A stretch of DNA of 64,000 nucleotides from Oidiodendron maius Zn (taxonomy: Eukaryota; Ascomycota; Leotiomycetes; Myxotrichaceae), in assembly GCA_000827325.1 (NCBI GenBank), contig KN832887.1, positions 1 to 64,000 on the forward strand, written 5' to 3'. The notes under the pieces were generated by a model. It had not been told where the DNA came from. It worked only from the letters and a program-made list of their open reading frames with translations, and did no database searches. Position numbers and translations under genes: made by a program. Positions 1 through 13,159 of this stretch are shown piece after piece (the first letter of the stretch is position 1; every line of letters starts with the position of its first letter).

Positions 1-10
1 GACTATCCTA

Positions 11-32
11 AGACGCCGGGCTCATAACCTCT
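11..32 (-). other. Primer-binding site (half tRNA-iMet type) of the copia element
   Basis: The plus strand carries GGGCTCATAACC, identical to the anticodon arm and loop of eukaryotic initiator tRNA-Met. Its complement starts about 3 nt after the LTR end on the minus strand, where reverse transcription would be primed. An internal rather than 3'-terminal tRNA match is characteristic of copia elements that use a cleaved half-tRNA primer. Confidence 0.65.
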
Positions 33-370
33 TGAAGCAGAGGTTCAGTAGTGCGCAGGTTGTAGTCAGGAATCAAGGTGAAACTCAGTTATATTGACTA
101 TAGGTTTTCGGCATAGCAGTATGCGGAAAGGCTTTCGGCATAGCTGATATGCTAAAAGCAGTGAATAACTTAAATGATGCAGAGACAACTTTAAGGAACC
201 TCCTTAGGAATGCAATACAGTCCTTATATACATGCTTCCAGTCTTGTAGGACTCGTAAGCTCTATACGTAAGCTCAATGCAAGAGGACTGAGCACTCAAT
301 GCATAGGCTCTGTGCGTGTATCAGTGCTGTATCGCCTCTCATATGCTTGAGGCCCTGATATCAGTCAACA
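33..370 (-). mobile_element. Copia-type LTR at the left edge of the window
   Basis: Read on the minus strand, this 338-bp block begins TGTTGA and ends CTTCA, the TG...CA ends expected of an LTR. It contains a TATATAAGG promoter-like box. Immediately inside, at about 11-30, lies GGTTATGAGCCC on the minus strand, complementary to the anticodon-loop half of initiator tRNA-Met; this is the half-tRNA primer-binding site known from several copia-type elements. Polarity therefore makes this the 5' LTR of an element whose body extends left of base 1. A diverged relative of this LTR lies near 37.9 kb. The 5-bp duplication cannot be tested because the other LTR is not in the window. Confidence 0.72.
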
Positions 371-1432
371 CATACTTACGGGACAAAAAATGTTATAATA
401 GCATTAAGGACTAAAAGCGCAACAGAAACCTATGCTTCTCATCCTGTCTCAGCCAAATCTCATACTAGCAGGAGATGGTGCCAAAACTCGTAGATTGCAT
501 TCGGCATCCGTTCAGAAATTGCAACAGTCCCTTCGGGTACTAGATGAATCTGAACTTGTGGCTCCTCAAGCTCTCTTCTCCGCTTCAGAGCGGGCCATCT
601 TCTCTAAGAGCCGTTGCAGGATTCGTCAGACATCTGGCCTGCGATCTGAATCATTTTAGGGCGGCAGTGACTCTCTAGCTGCAAGCAGATTTCCTCTAGA
701 AGCACAGTAGACACAGACTTGTAGCTGTGATCATGTCTCGATCTCTCGTTATTTTTGCAAGTATTCCTCACTGACCTTGAGGTTCTGCCCCTTTTTATTA
801 ACTTAAGTAGGTCCTTATGCTGGTTCCTTAGGCTGGCTCTCGAGATATCTTTACCACGGAGTCATACACTGTCCCATCCTCCTTGCTTCAACAAATCGCC
901 ATCAGAATCATGGAATCTGCACATCGTCATCCAGTCTAGATCGCACATGTCATTCATCTGAGTTAAATAATTCCAGGATCCTCAGAGTCGATTCCACACT
1001 TAATACGTACAGCCCTCATCAGCCCCTCGATAAGTTATGTGGTGCTGTAAATATTAGTCAGCTCTAATGTTAACTCGGTGACTTATGAACATGCAAACAG
1101 AGCAAACAGGGGAACATTTAGCTAGTCCCAAAAGGGACATGTGACCAACCTTACCAATACTGCGATAAACTGGAGAAACATACCACCCGACTCTGTCTTC
1201 AATCTTCTCTCCTTCAACTTTACTTGTGCGCCTCTTATCTCCCCACAGAAGTGGCCTTAATTCTCTACATCTCTCCCTTTCTTCCCTTCCTGCCCTCCCT
1301 AGATCCCCAATAAGCTGCAGCGAACTTTCTGCCTCGTTCCCCCCTGGGACCCTCGGTATTTACACGAGCTTAATCTCGAGAACTTTGTTTCAGTCGCATC
1401 AACACCCCTCATATCTGCCACAATCTGCCAAT
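371..1432. other. Intergenic, between LTR and VAP gene
   Basis: No convincing gene is seen in about 1 kb. Short open frames here have no recognisable protein character. The last 200 bp are pyrimidine-rich (CTCTCCTTC tracts), as is common just upstream of fungal start codons, and probably hold the promoter and 5' UTR of the downstream VAP-like gene. Confidence 0.5.
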
Positions 1433-2596
1433 ATGTCTGTAGAAATTGACCCAACGGAGCTGGTCTTCCACCGTATGTGCCCGGGGATTCTAGAGAGACC
1501 CTACTGATGCACGCAGGTCCATTCACGACGGAGGTATCACAAGTCTTAAAGATCCGCAATCCAAACCACACGCCTGTTGCCTTCAAGGTATGATTTTGTG
1601 ATACCTTTGGCCTTTTGAAGAAGGATACTAACCGTGAGTTCATATATAGGTCAAGACCACTGCGCCAAAACAGTACGTCCTCTGCCGCTTATGGCCCTTC
1701 TAGCCCTGACCTCGATATAGATACTGTGTCCGCCCGAACTCTGGAAGGATCGAACCTGGAAAGGAGGTTGAGGTTACCGGTATGTACAAGATTTGGCAGT
1801 TATAGAGGAGAGTTCTAAACGCTGACTTGTGCAGTTCTCCTTCAGGCTATGAAGCAGGAGCCTCCTCCAGATGCTAAGTGTAGAGACAAGTTTTTGGTTC
1901 AGTCAGTTGCAGTCACAGCCGACAAGGAGTTTACAAACATCACCGCCATTGTAAGAGACGATATAATATCTTACCGCTTGAGAACACGCTGACGAGGATA
2001 GTGGCAGCACGTTGATGATGCTGAGCGTGCCTCTGTTCAAGAGAAGAAGATCCGGGTAATGTATGGCGAGAAGCTAGGAGCCACGCCGTTAAAAAATGGC
2101 GTCCACGGTACAGATGCAGTAGTAAGTCTTGCCTTACCATTTATGATTACTAGCTAATACAAGGAAGCAAAATACTCCAGACACCGCCCCACCCCCAGCC
2201 TACAGCAGTGCGCGCTCACCATCCCCCGAAGAAACTTTCACGCCAAGCACCCGCCCCTCTCTTACTGCTAATGCCTCGAGATTCGACGATGAGCCTATAT
2301 CTGCTAAATCCATTTCCGAGTCCAAGGTGTCTGCTCGCACATCTCTTGCCGCAAGCTCAGGCAGCATCTCTCCAAGCTACGAAGAACTTAAGGCCAAATT
2401 AGCCGATGCCCAGGCAACCATTGCTAGCTACGCACAAGAAGGTGGTCTGCGGATGCGCAAGGCTGCGCAGGGCGAGAGCGGCAGCAAAGTCGTCGACGAG
2501 GTAGTCAACCAAATCCAGACAACCCAGGGAGTGCCATTGCAGATTGTTGCTATCCTCTGCCTGGTCAGCTTCCTGCTTGCATATATCTTCTTCTAA
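1433..2596 (+). CDS. scs2: VAP/Scs2-like ER membrane protein (MSP domain)
   Basis: VAMP-associated protein family: an ER tail-anchored scaffold that binds FFAT-motif lipid-transfer proteins and tethers ER to plasma membrane. Seven exons join in frame (about 1433-1472, 1517-1587, 1650-1672, 1721-1779, 1835-1950, 2002-2121, 2168-2596) to give 285 residues. The start is the ATG opening MSVEIDPTEL, the usual beginning of this family. An MSP domain fills residues 1-125 (RNPNHTPVAFKVKTTAPKQY, then VRPNSGRIEPG, then KCRDKFLVQS). A Ser/Pro-rich linker, a short coiled coil (SYEELKAKLADAQ) and a C-terminal hydrophobic anchor (IVAILCLVSFLLAYIFF) follow. The last acceptor was chosen because it is the one that keeps frame. 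Family assignment is secure; small exon ends could shift. Confidence 0.93.
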
Positions 2597-3140
2597 TTAC
2601 CCTTTGCATGCATTATATCGAAAACAAAGACAAGTGCATACTTCTTTTGCAGCGAAAGTTTGCGGCGGGTATAAGGCGTGGATAAAGGGGATGGTATGAC
2701 AGGAGAGCAAGAAGCATAACGTTGGACTGTACAACGCGTATTGATCATGACGACTTTAAGATTTCTCTATCTCTCATGTGTACTTTACTGGACCTCAGCA
2801 GACGGGTTAGCTTGTCTCACTTTCCTATGCACTCTACGCTGTTGGTCATTATCACTGGAGAAAGATCGAGTGCATTTTATGCACCGACTTAGAGCGAGAG
2901 AGCCGTACAATTAGGGTAGCTTCGGTTTTGGAAGACATCAGTGAATGAGAATAATACCAGTGCTATGAAATAGTCAAGCGTTGGCACCAAGAAACTCCAG
3001 TTGTAAATGTGGGCATTAAACTTCTTTCTATGTGAATTATCGGTATCCATCCCAAACTCCGAGGAAATGCAACCAATCTTCAATATATACCACCCACACA
3101 CCACTTTCATTCATATACACACCACCCACAGGAAATACCC
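2597..3140. other. Convergent intergenic region
   Basis: This 544-bp stretch lies between the convergent ends of the VAP gene and the sphingolipid desaturase. It holds the two 3' UTRs; no further gene or repeat is visible. Confidence 0.5.
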
Positions 3141-4382
3141 TTACGCCTGTACCTCCGCCTGCGTCCACCCACCGACCTTCCTTCCCCCTTCTTTCCTCTT
3201 CACCCGACACGTCATCCCGACCTCCTTATCCCAAACAAACTGCCATATAACCCATACCCAGCTATTGTGCTTGGGCAAGTCCGCGTAAAACTCTTTGGCC
3301 ATCTCATGTAGCTTCGGCAGCCTCGTCCACGGGATCGCAGGAAAATCATGGTGCTCGTTATGCAGGCCTACATTATACGTGAGTAAATTCAACGGGCCGT
3401 AATACGAGAACGTCTCCGGGACAGGTGTTTTAGTCAAGGGGTCCTTCGCGGCTGCGGGCTGGCGCTCGAAGACATAGTGCTCGGCGATGAAGTGCCCAGC
3501 ACAAGGATGCAGTGAGCCTGCTAGGAAGGAAGAGAATATGAGATAGCACAGGGCATGTGGGGAGACGAGGCGCACGAGGGCGTAGTCGAAGAGTGCCTGC
3601 GCGCCGATGTTCAAAAAGTGGATGCTCGTGAGAGGTACTTTGAAGACGAAGATAGGTCGCACGGCATAGAAGATGATTTGGAAGGTGCAGAAGAAGGCCT
3701 TGCCAAGGATGGAGTCGAGGAAGAAGGCTTCGAAGGCGGTGGGGAGGTCGGCATCGAGCCCGTCGACGCCGAGGGATTTGTGGTGCGTGAGGTGGTATGG
3801 CTGGTTGATATTAGCTTCACGATACTGCCAGTTTGACAAGCAATTGAGCACGTACTCTAAAGGAGGCACTGTATGGAATTCCAATGGGCAGATTCGCAAA
3901 TACTGCGAGTGCCCGATTCGCACCCCCTGACTTGAAGGCTAGGTTATGGCTGATCTCGTGGATTGCCAGGAATAGGTTCTGGTTCGCTGTAGCACCCACA
4001 ATGTATGCCGTCAGGAAGAACTTCCATGATAAGAAGGGCGTGTCTCGCAAGATATAGGCGCAGAGTATTTGGAGGGAGACAACGAGTAGAACGACCCATT
4101 TCGTGAGAGGCTCTGGCCCGCAGAGTTTGGTCACCTAGGAAATGTCAGGAATATTGGGTGCACAGGAGGAGAGACACAAACCTCGGGATGGGCTTTTATG
4201 ATAGCCAGCCTGCGCGTCCGATGCGGCTCTTCTGTGTAGGTCCAAAAGAAATCATGCTCCTTGACTTGCAATCGAGGAGGGGCTGTCTCGGCGGTGTCGG
4301 TCTCCGAGGATTTTTGCAATCGGGGAGACCTCCTGACGGGGGCCGACGTCGAGGTGGTGATGGTGGACACAGTGGCTGGCAT
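3141..4382 (-). CDS. dsd1: Sphingolipid delta4-desaturase (dihydroceramide desaturase)
   Basis: An ER-membrane di-iron enzyme that introduces the delta4 double bond of the sphingoid base, feeding glucosylceramide synthesis. Three exons (about 4382-4182, 4134-3856, 3800-3141) give 379 residues. The N-terminal lipid-desaturase region (HDFFWTYTEEPH) precedes two hydrophobic segments. All three histidine boxes are present: HEISHN, YHLTHHKSLG and NEHHDFP. GIPYSASFR joins PYHLTHHK exactly across intron 2, which supports the splice model. The enzyme looks intact. Desaturase function follows from family knowledge; the delta4 position is inferred from overall similarity to fungal DES proteins. Confidence 0.93.
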
Positions 4383-4731
4383 ATTGAGAAATTATATGCC
4401 GGCAGCTCACTGGGATTCGTACACTGTTGATGTTATTGAGATGAGAGGGAGAGATATCCGGCGGTGCCTGTTTTCTGTACGATGTTCAATTGTGGAGCTC
4501 GGCTTCAACCAATCATCAAGCTCCAACCCCACAGCACGTTCTCGTCAATGCTGACTTGGGGATATCTCTACGTTCCTCTCACGGAAATCATACATCTTCA
4601 GGCAAGAGTAAACATAGGAATCATGGTCATCGAAAGTGACGCATGCTTGTGAGTAACATTATTTACGTATTCTACGCTGTAGAAGGGTGTATCTACCCGA
4701 CTGCCACGATGGCAGCAAGCTGAGCGTACAT
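4383..4731. other. Intergenic between MetAP2 and desaturase
   Basis: About 350 bp lie between two genes on the same strand: the 3' UTR of methionine aminopeptidase 2 and the promoter of the desaturase. No further feature is recognised. Confidence 0.45.
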
Positions 4732-6282
<1,551 letters not shown>

Positions 6283-6593
6283 CTTGTCTCTCCTACCTCT
6301 GGAACTGTAAGAGGGACTAGGTTAAACTTCCAAGTCCTACAGTCCCAATATTCCCCAAGAAGCCTGTTGGCAAGCATCAACAGGCGGTTGACTATGAAAT
6401 TCCAGGATCCAGCGTGTGCCCCGCCAAAAACTCGCAAGCGGGAGCGGACCCGCTAGCGTCATAATCTGTAACGCTAGTCTCTTTCGGGCCATGACGAAGC
6501 TCGACCGCGATATACCAATGACACAGAAACAAATCCGCACACAACCAGCTGAAATCGTGGATTGGGAGCAGCAACAGGCATGCGGGATGAGGA
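6283..6593. promoter_or_regulatory. Divergent promoter region, MetAP2 / J protein
   Basis: This 311-bp gap separates two divergently transcribed starts and must hold both promoters and 5' UTRs. I see no recognisable TATA box or named regulatory motif. Confidence 0.4.
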
Positions 6594-7529
6594 ATGCCGC
6601 TCCGCTCGTACTTCCTCCCCGCTACCTATCGCTGGCAACGGCTCTCCTTCCATTCTAGCGCAGTGCAACAGCAGGATGGCTCCAACCACTATGAGACGCT
6701 GCAGGTTTCTCCCAATGCGAGCCACAGCGAAGTGAAGAAGTACGATTTTGCCTGCCCTTACTTCTTTATCCCTTTAAACACGCAACCTCCCTCTCTAACC
6801 CACAATTCCCCTCAATATCCAACGTCCAATGTCCTATAAGCATCTAACTAACCCCTCAAAAGGTCTTTCTACAAACTCTCCAAAACTCACCATCCAGACC
6901 GCAACCCCAATGACCCAGGCGCGTCCCAGCGTTTCGTCCAAATCTCTGAAGCCTATGCCATCCTCAGCAACCCTTCCAAACGCCAAGCCTATGACCGCGC
7001 AAACCCGCACCTTCATCCTTCCATCCATCATCCCCACTCTCCTCCTCACCACGGCTCCTACTCCTCCTCCGGTCCCGCCGGCGGCCGCGCACCCTCAGGC
7101 CTGAGCAGACGCCGCTCGCAGTTCCGCGGCCCGCCACCGAGTTTCTACCGCAGTGGCGGATGGGGCGAACACGCCGCCAAACGCACAGCAGGGCATGAGA
7201 GCTCGACATCGACATCAGCGTCGTCGCCTTTTGGCGGCATGGGTCCCGGCCAGCATCCGCTGGGACCCGAGGGCGCTGTGCCGCATTTCGATCGCGAGCG
7301 GCACTTCCGCACTCATGAGAGCCAGGAGGCGAGACGGCAGCGGAGACGTAGGGCGGCAGGGGAGAAGGAGGGGTATATTCGTGGCGCGGGAGGAATGGAA
7401 GGGGAGACAGGGAATGGGGGGTATTTTGCGAATTTCTTATTCGTGGGGGGGATTATTAGTTTGGGGATTTTTGTGCCGAGTTTTTTGTATGAGACAGTGG
7501 TCAGGGGAGGAGGGAGGAGAGCGGAGTAG
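6594..7529 (+). CDS. DnaJ-domain protein with C-terminal membrane segment, probably mitochondrial
   Basis: An Hsp40-type co-chaperone that would stimulate an Hsp70. Two exons (6594-6739 and 6863-7529) give 270 residues. The N-terminus is basic and hydroxylated without acids (MPLRSYFLPATYRWQRLSFHSS), resembling a mitochondrial targeting signal. The J domain begins NHYETLQVSPNASHSEVKK and continues across the intron with SFYKLSKTHHPDRNP, carrying the catalytic HPD. It ends AYAILSNPSKRQAYD. A Pro/Ser/Gly-rich and then Arg-rich middle follows, and near the C-terminus lies a hydrophobic segment (FLFVGGIISLGIFVPSFLY). No zinc-finger or substrate-binding domain is present, so it is a type III J protein. 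Location is inferred from the leader; the specific partner is unknown. Confidence 0.88.
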
Positions 7530-7795
7530 AGATGAGTGTCTGTATACTATTGTAGAATATCATGTATTGAAATGCAATGCATTGAAAGAGATATGCTAAG
7601 GTCAAATCATGAAGGTATATGTACACCGAGAGAAATATTTATGGTTTATGCAGTTCTTGTGATTATTGAAAGACTCGGGTCATTTTTTGTATTCTACATA
7701 GAGGCCAATTCTTTCTGAAATTGTGATCTCCGATTTGCTGTGCACGCATGAATGTCCTTGCCATCTCCCCAACCCCTAGAATGCGGCCAAGTACT

Positions 7796-8966
7796 CTATG
7801 CTTCGAAGACGAAGCTGGTGCCGATTTTGTGGGTGGCCTGGTCGAGCTTCTGGGTGTCAAAGGAGGCGCCGAGGCCAAGGGTGACGCCGGGCCGGAGCAG
7901 GATGTTGTAGGCGACAGCAGCAATACCACGGTCATTGATCTTAACCTGTAGGAATATGTTAGTAGGCATTTATATACTCAAATAATATTTCCGTACCTTG
8001 GCAAAGGAGAGAGGGTCCAGGCGGTACTTGCTGGCGACCTCAAGGCCAACCTGGTTGCTGCTCTTTGCATCCCAGGTGGCCTTGGCGCCAGCCTCGACTT
8101 GCGAGTTCACCTTGTGGTAGTAAGAGGCGGAGAAGACGCTCAGGTTGCTGGCGGCGGTGATAGAGGCAGTGTAGTCGGTAGTGGTGTAGCCGACGGCAGC
8201 TGAGTAGTTGGTGATGGCAGCCTTCTGGACGTCGTAACCGGCGGAAGCGCCAGCCAGGAAGCCGTCTTGGCCAATGACGGCGTCGACGTTAGCCGTAGGA
8301 CCCTTCAGCAGGTCGAAGAAGACCCGGCCGTGGAAGTTGGGCTGTTTGAAGTGCAGGTTCAGCTTGGCGCCCTTGGCCTGGGTGGCAGGTAGGAAGGAGC
8401 CTAGCAGCTCGGCCTTGAGGCCCTTGGCGATGGTATCGTTGATCTCGATTTTGGTATCGAGGGCGTTGACGGTGTTCCAGGTCTGGGTGACGGTGACGCC
8501 TGCGCGACGATAGAACATGGTTAGCTGAGCCTGTCCCGGGACGAGATTGATTATGAAATCGTAGAATCTCCGCCTTGCGAAATTCGAGTAGATTGAGAAT
8601 GACAACTTATTGAATGGTCGAGGGCATTTACCAGATGGCTTGTCGGCATACTTGGCCTCAACCTATGTGTAGAATTCCCATCAGCCTGTGCGCCGGAAGT
8701 GCGCATGCTCTGCGCTCCATTGATGGCATACCAAACCGCTCGTGGCACCCTCGTGTGTTGACTTGCCAGTCACCTTGAAGGCGACATTGTTTGGGGTGGT
8801 ATCCTTGACCTCAAAGGCGGAGGCGGAGGTGTGATAGAAGTCCTTGGTCAGGAGCTGTAAGGGGATATGTGAGCTTTAAAGTTCAATTGGACCTGGCGGG
8901 GGAGGGAAGGGAGGTACATACATCATTGGCGGCCTTGGCCACATCGCTGAATGCTGGGATCGACAT
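7796..8966 (-). CDS. por1: Mitochondrial outer-membrane porin (VDAC)
   Basis: Voltage-dependent anion channel, a beta-barrel for metabolite passage across the mitochondrial outer membrane. Five exons (about 8966-8922, 8854-8732, 8662-8632, 8499-7997, 7945-7796) give 283 residues, the family's standard length. The start is the ATG opening MSIPAFSDVAKAANDLL, the usual N-terminal amphipathic helix. GVTVTQTWNTVNALDTKIEI, the strand repeats in the middle, and the C-terminal IAAVAYNVLLRPGVTLGLG followed by KIGTSFVFEA match the eukaryotic porin signature region. A 31-nt third exon is needed to keep frame and encodes part of EAKYADKPSG. All parts are present. Confidence 0.95.
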
Positions 8967-9886
8967 GGTGAATTGGGGATGGGGGAGGCTTCGGTAAGAT
9001 GAGAAAAGTGTAGATGGATGGGGAGGGCAAGGGCGGACAAAGGGAGAGCTGGAGATGGAAGTTTTTGAGGTTGTTGATACAAAACAACTGATGACAGCAG
9101 AAACACACAACAGCCAGGGGAAATTAACGGGCAGACACGGGCCGACAGATGCATCGCTGATTGGGAGTCACGTGTGGAAAAGCCCCAACAAAAAGATCGA
9201 AAAGATCCGCATGAAGATCGTATTCTGCCCCTGAAATGGCGCATTATTCACAGAAACTACAAAGAGCAAATTAGTATATTATGCAATGGCAGTTAATGCA
9301 TATCGGAGAGGCTTAGTGCATAGATCTGGTTACTACTAAACTTCTCTACCTCGGCTGTCCACTGTTTCTGCTTCTGCTATAGATGGGATTAAGCTTTACC
9401 ATCTGGGAGAGGGTATCCACAAGTAGACAATGCCGACTGGGAAGTTGTACATGTCCTCTCTATCATGTTTAAGCAAGACTCTCTGTTACGAGTTTCTGTT
9501 TCAAGAGCCACTTCTTCTGTAGGTTTGGTCTCTTGTTTGATTCTAGCGGTTGAGCTCGTCCCCTAGACAAAACCTGCTGAGTGGCAGCTGTCTGCACACA
9601 CTTTTGTTCGAAATAAGCTCCAACACCCTGTATTATTTCATCCGCACAATTAAGTTTACCCGTCACCCCAAGATATCGATAACCATTTCACTCGTGCACG
9701 TTCGAATCTAAATGCAGAAGCTCTTTATTCTTCTATTTACACCAGAGCTCTATTGCAGTACAAATAGCATCTATTTATCTGTCTCGCGAGACATGCCCCC
9801 TTTAAACCCCCAAGTGTAAGGCTCTCTTCAGCAAATGCAATAATGCGGAAATGCAAGTAAGTAACAACGGCTAGCTTTCCTAGATT
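8967..9886. other. Intergenic with porin promoter
   Basis: This 920-bp gap holds the porin promoter (adjacent to 8966) and the 3' UTR of asparagine synthetase (adjacent to 9886). A CACGTG E-box lies at 9169-9174, about 200 bp upstream of the porin start. Short open frames at 9469-9666 and elsewhere look random. No repeat or tRNA was confirmed. Confidence 0.45.
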
Positions 9887-11914
9887 TTACTTTGCCTCCT
9901 CGTATTTCTGGTTATGGATTGCGATGGCTCTGTTGGTTATCAGTATATATTTTGATCATTCTGAGATAAGAAGAGTAGAAGCTCCAACGTACCTCCCACT
10001 AGGATCGGTTTGCTTCGACCAGGTTGGCGTCCAGCGCATAACAGTCTCTGCACAATATGCTGGAAAGTGCTCGTCGAACATTAGACGGTACCAATATCTA
10101 TATTCCTCCCATTAGCCAAATCATGTACCTATCCTTAGCAATATTTTATAGAATACTTACGCCTCCTTTGAATCCGGGATGTCACTACCCCACTCCGGCT
10201 TCGGGTTCTTAATCATCTCGTCCGTAACGTGCAACTCTGCGTTGTCCTTCAGGGCGTCGATCCAGCCGTACCCAACGCCATCACTGAACTGCTCCTTCTG
10301 TCGGTAGAGGATGTGATCTGGGAGGTAAGGCTTCGCGCCGGGCTCGTCAGAAACGTCGAAAGCCTTGCGGAGAATGTACTTTTCAATGTGCTCCTTGGTG
10401 ATCATCTTATCCTGGGGATCGATGTTCATTGCTACTTCCAGGAACTATGAACGATTAGCGAGCGTATGTAAATACATTTTGTCGGGAGGGGAACTTGCCT
10501 GCTTATCAAGGAAGGGTACCCGGGCTTCAAGACCCCACGCAGAGGTTGACTTGTTGGCTCTCAAACAGTCGGACAAGTGTAGGTTCTTAACTCTGCGGAC
10601 GGTCTCCTCGTGGAATGCCTCCTTGTCTGGCGCAGCGTGGAAGTACAAGTAGCCACCGAAGATCTCATCGCTTCCCTCTCCGCTCAACACCATCTTCACA
10701 CCCATCGCCTTTATTTTTCTCGAGAGTAAGAACATAGGGGTTGAAGCACGGATTGTGGTCACATCAAATGTCTCCAGATGATAAATGACATCAGATAGGG
10801 CGTTAAGGCCGTCCTCGATCGTGAAAGTCATGCTGTGATGCTTCGTGCCGAGGAATTTGGCAACTTCAAGTGCGGCCTTGGAGTCGGGGGCATCAGGAAG
10901 TCCAATGGAGAAGGAGTTGAGTTGGGGCAAGTATGTGACCGTTGAGAGCTTGTTTTCATCATCAATACCGACTAGCCCCTCTCCTATATCCTCGTCCTCT
11001 TCCGTTTTCGTCTCTCCGTTCTCTAGCTGCTGTAGAGCTGCAGCCTTCAGACGAAGAGTCTCTCTCTGGGCAATCGCAGCAACTAAGCTAGAGTCTAGGC
11101 CGCCTGACAGCAACACTCCATATGGAACCTCAGCCATAAGCCGTTTCCGAACCGACTTCTCGAACGTTTCTCGAAGAAGCTTGTAGTCGACTGGGGTAGA
11201 GGGAACCTTAGTGGGATCCCACCACGATGGTTCGTAATACCGAGTCACCTTATCAGTCAGAGAGTCATAGATGTGTCCAGGAGGGAAATAGGAGATTTTG
11301 TCGCAGACCGCGTGCAGGCACTTTAGCTCCGAGGCAAAGAATCGCGCCTCTGGCATACTGCTTGACCAACCCATGTAAAAACTCGTGATGCCGATAGGAT
11401 CTCTCGCTGCGATGGTCCGGTCCTGCTTCTTGTCGTAGAGGACGAAGGAGAACATGCCGTCGAGGTGCTTAGGCGCGTCGATACCAAATTCCATATACTA
11501 ATGCGGGTCAATACGTGTCTTCCATTCCAACCGTCATATCCCTTACCAGTGGTATTATGACCTCGCAGTCAGAGTGAGTCTTGAAGTGGTAGGGATTCTT
11601 CAGGCCTTTCCGCACCAGCCTGTGGTTATAAATCTCACCATTGACAGCGAGGGCAATGCTCTCGTCCGCGTTGGTAAGTGGCTGGGCACCACTCTCTACA
11701 CCTACAATGCTGAGACGCTCATGAGCAAGTACTGAAGGTATTGAGTCAGACCATGCCATCTGGAAAATAGGACTCGTATCTCACCTGTGTTGTTGGAAGA
11801 ATATGATCCTGACCAGTCCGGACCACGATGCCGGCACTGCTTGGCCATTTTCAAGGCCGTTGGCTTGAATGACTTTGCATCGGGCACATGGTGACAGCCC
11901 ACGATGCCGCACAT
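9887..11914 (-). CDS. asn1: Asparagine synthetase (glutamine-hydrolysing)
   Basis: Transfers ammonia from glutamine to aspartate using ATP in the cytosol to form asparagine. The start is fixed by MCGIVGCHH: Cys2 must become the N-terminal nucleophile of the glutaminase (Ntn-hydrolase) domain. [10 protein letters not shown] and NGEIYNH belong to that domain. The synthetase domain carries the PP-loop SGGLDSS and the conserved [11 protein letters not shown] and EARVPFLDK. The C-terminus (RLMFDEHFP, then a last short exon ending HNQKYEEAK) is complete. Exons are approximately 11914-11785, 11732-11550, 11496-10500, 10446-10165 and two short 3' exons ending at 9887. It is a normal full-length asnB-type enzyme. 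Exact exon junctions were not all checked to the base. Confidence 0.93.
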
Positions 11915-12590
11915 GCTGGGCCGTGTAGCGAGTGGTGGGGGAGGGGTTATTCAAGATCAATTGAGCTCAATTGAACGTTTTAGAGGAGAAAGAGGATTGT
12001 CAAGGACAGAATATTCTTATAGGAAAGTGTTCTGGTCGGAAGAGAGGTTGCTGTCGTCGGAAGATTAGAATTGTGAGTAATAGGTGAGAGTATCACCCCA
12101 GCACCCAAAATAAATCTTTATCTAGTGCGGGACAGGCGGCCGATCTTCGGATGTCGCTGGCAGGGGAGAAAATACACCACGAATGGAGGGGCGACGATAA
12201 GAACAGCTACAGAGACAATACCTTGAAACAAAACAAAACTCCAAAAGACGGTGAGGCAAGTAAAGGAAATACTCATTTGCGCGATTTATACCCATCTTCT
12301 TGCACGGTGGGTCAGATGCTCGACGGCAGAATAGACGGTAATATGAACGAGTCACGCGAGCCTTTGGGTCAAGCGCGCATTGGGCAGAGGCCATACAGCA
12401 GCATCTTTAGGACCGAGAGCAGGTGCAGATGGATGATTGGTATTTCCCCTATATGATAGCCATCTACTGGCTCCTTGTCTTGCAAGATGTCCCACCAAAG
12501 AGCCAACCATGCCGTCCACAATATCCCATAATGAAGCACTCCTTGCGCCTGTGCTGAACCCCGATATGTATGCAATTCAAACTTCCAGAT
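11915..12590. other. Intergenic, asparagine synthetase promoter
   Basis: This 676-bp stretch contains the promoter and leader of asparagine synthetase next to 11914 and the 3' side of UBC9 next to 12590. I found no TGACTCA Cpc1/Gcn4 site here, although general amino-acid control would be expected. No gene is seen. Confidence 0.4.
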
Positions 12591-13159
12591 CTACGGTGCT
12601 GGGTTATCGCGTACAATTCTTTTAATCTTGCTCTCGTATGCAGCGCGGTCCTTGCGATAGAGGTTGTACGCGTCGGCTTGGGCTGGGGAGTCGGGGTTGG
12701 GATCGTCTAGGAGGTCTTGTACGCCAAGGAGGATCTGCTTGATCGTGATTGCTGGTTTCCAGCCTTCCTCCTCGTTCAAAATTGACAGGCAGACCGTACC
12801 TGAGGGATAGACATTGGGGTGGAAGAGTGGAGGGACGAATTTACCTAGACAGGTCAGCTTTCACACCTCTGTAGGAAGGAACCGCAGCATACACTTTGGT
12901 GGCTTTGTAGGATACTCTGTGGCGCATTAGCTTCATAACTTTGAGGGTCTCTCGAATACAAACCATCTGGGAAGATCACGCTCAGCTTGAAAAGGCCGCC
13001 CTCCCACAGCGTCTTCTCCTTGCCCGGGATACCGCACTCCCACGTTTTTAGGTCCAGGACGCCTTGGGCATTGCGCTGGGGTTTAGCGTAGAAGCCGAAA
13101 GGATGGTCTCGTCGCCACTGCTTGCGCTCCTCGTTGAGGCGGTTCATGCACAGCGCCAT
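12591..13159 (-). CDS. ubc9: SUMO-conjugating enzyme Ubc9
   Basis: The E2 enzyme that carries SUMO as a thioester and passes it to target lysines, mainly in the nucleus. Three exons (13159-12964, 12916-12893, 12844-12591) give 157 residues, the canonical Ubc9 length. The start [23 protein letters not shown] is collinear with other Ubc9 proteins, whose N-terminal helix contacts SUMO. The active-site cysteine lies in [16 protein letters not shown], and the [11 protein letters not shown] segment is the E2 signature. The 24-nt middle exon supplies EYPTKPPK, which is essential to the fold and confirms the splicing. The extended open frame upstream of the chosen ATG is not part of the family and was left out. 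Confidence 0.95.

Noticed and set aside
3555-3836. 93-codon plus-strand frame
   Set aside because: Antisense shadow of the sphingolipid desaturase third exon.
9700-9722. B-box-like GTTCGAATC, possible tRNA gene
   Set aside because: No matching A box or acceptor-stem pairing could be found at tRNA distance upstream.
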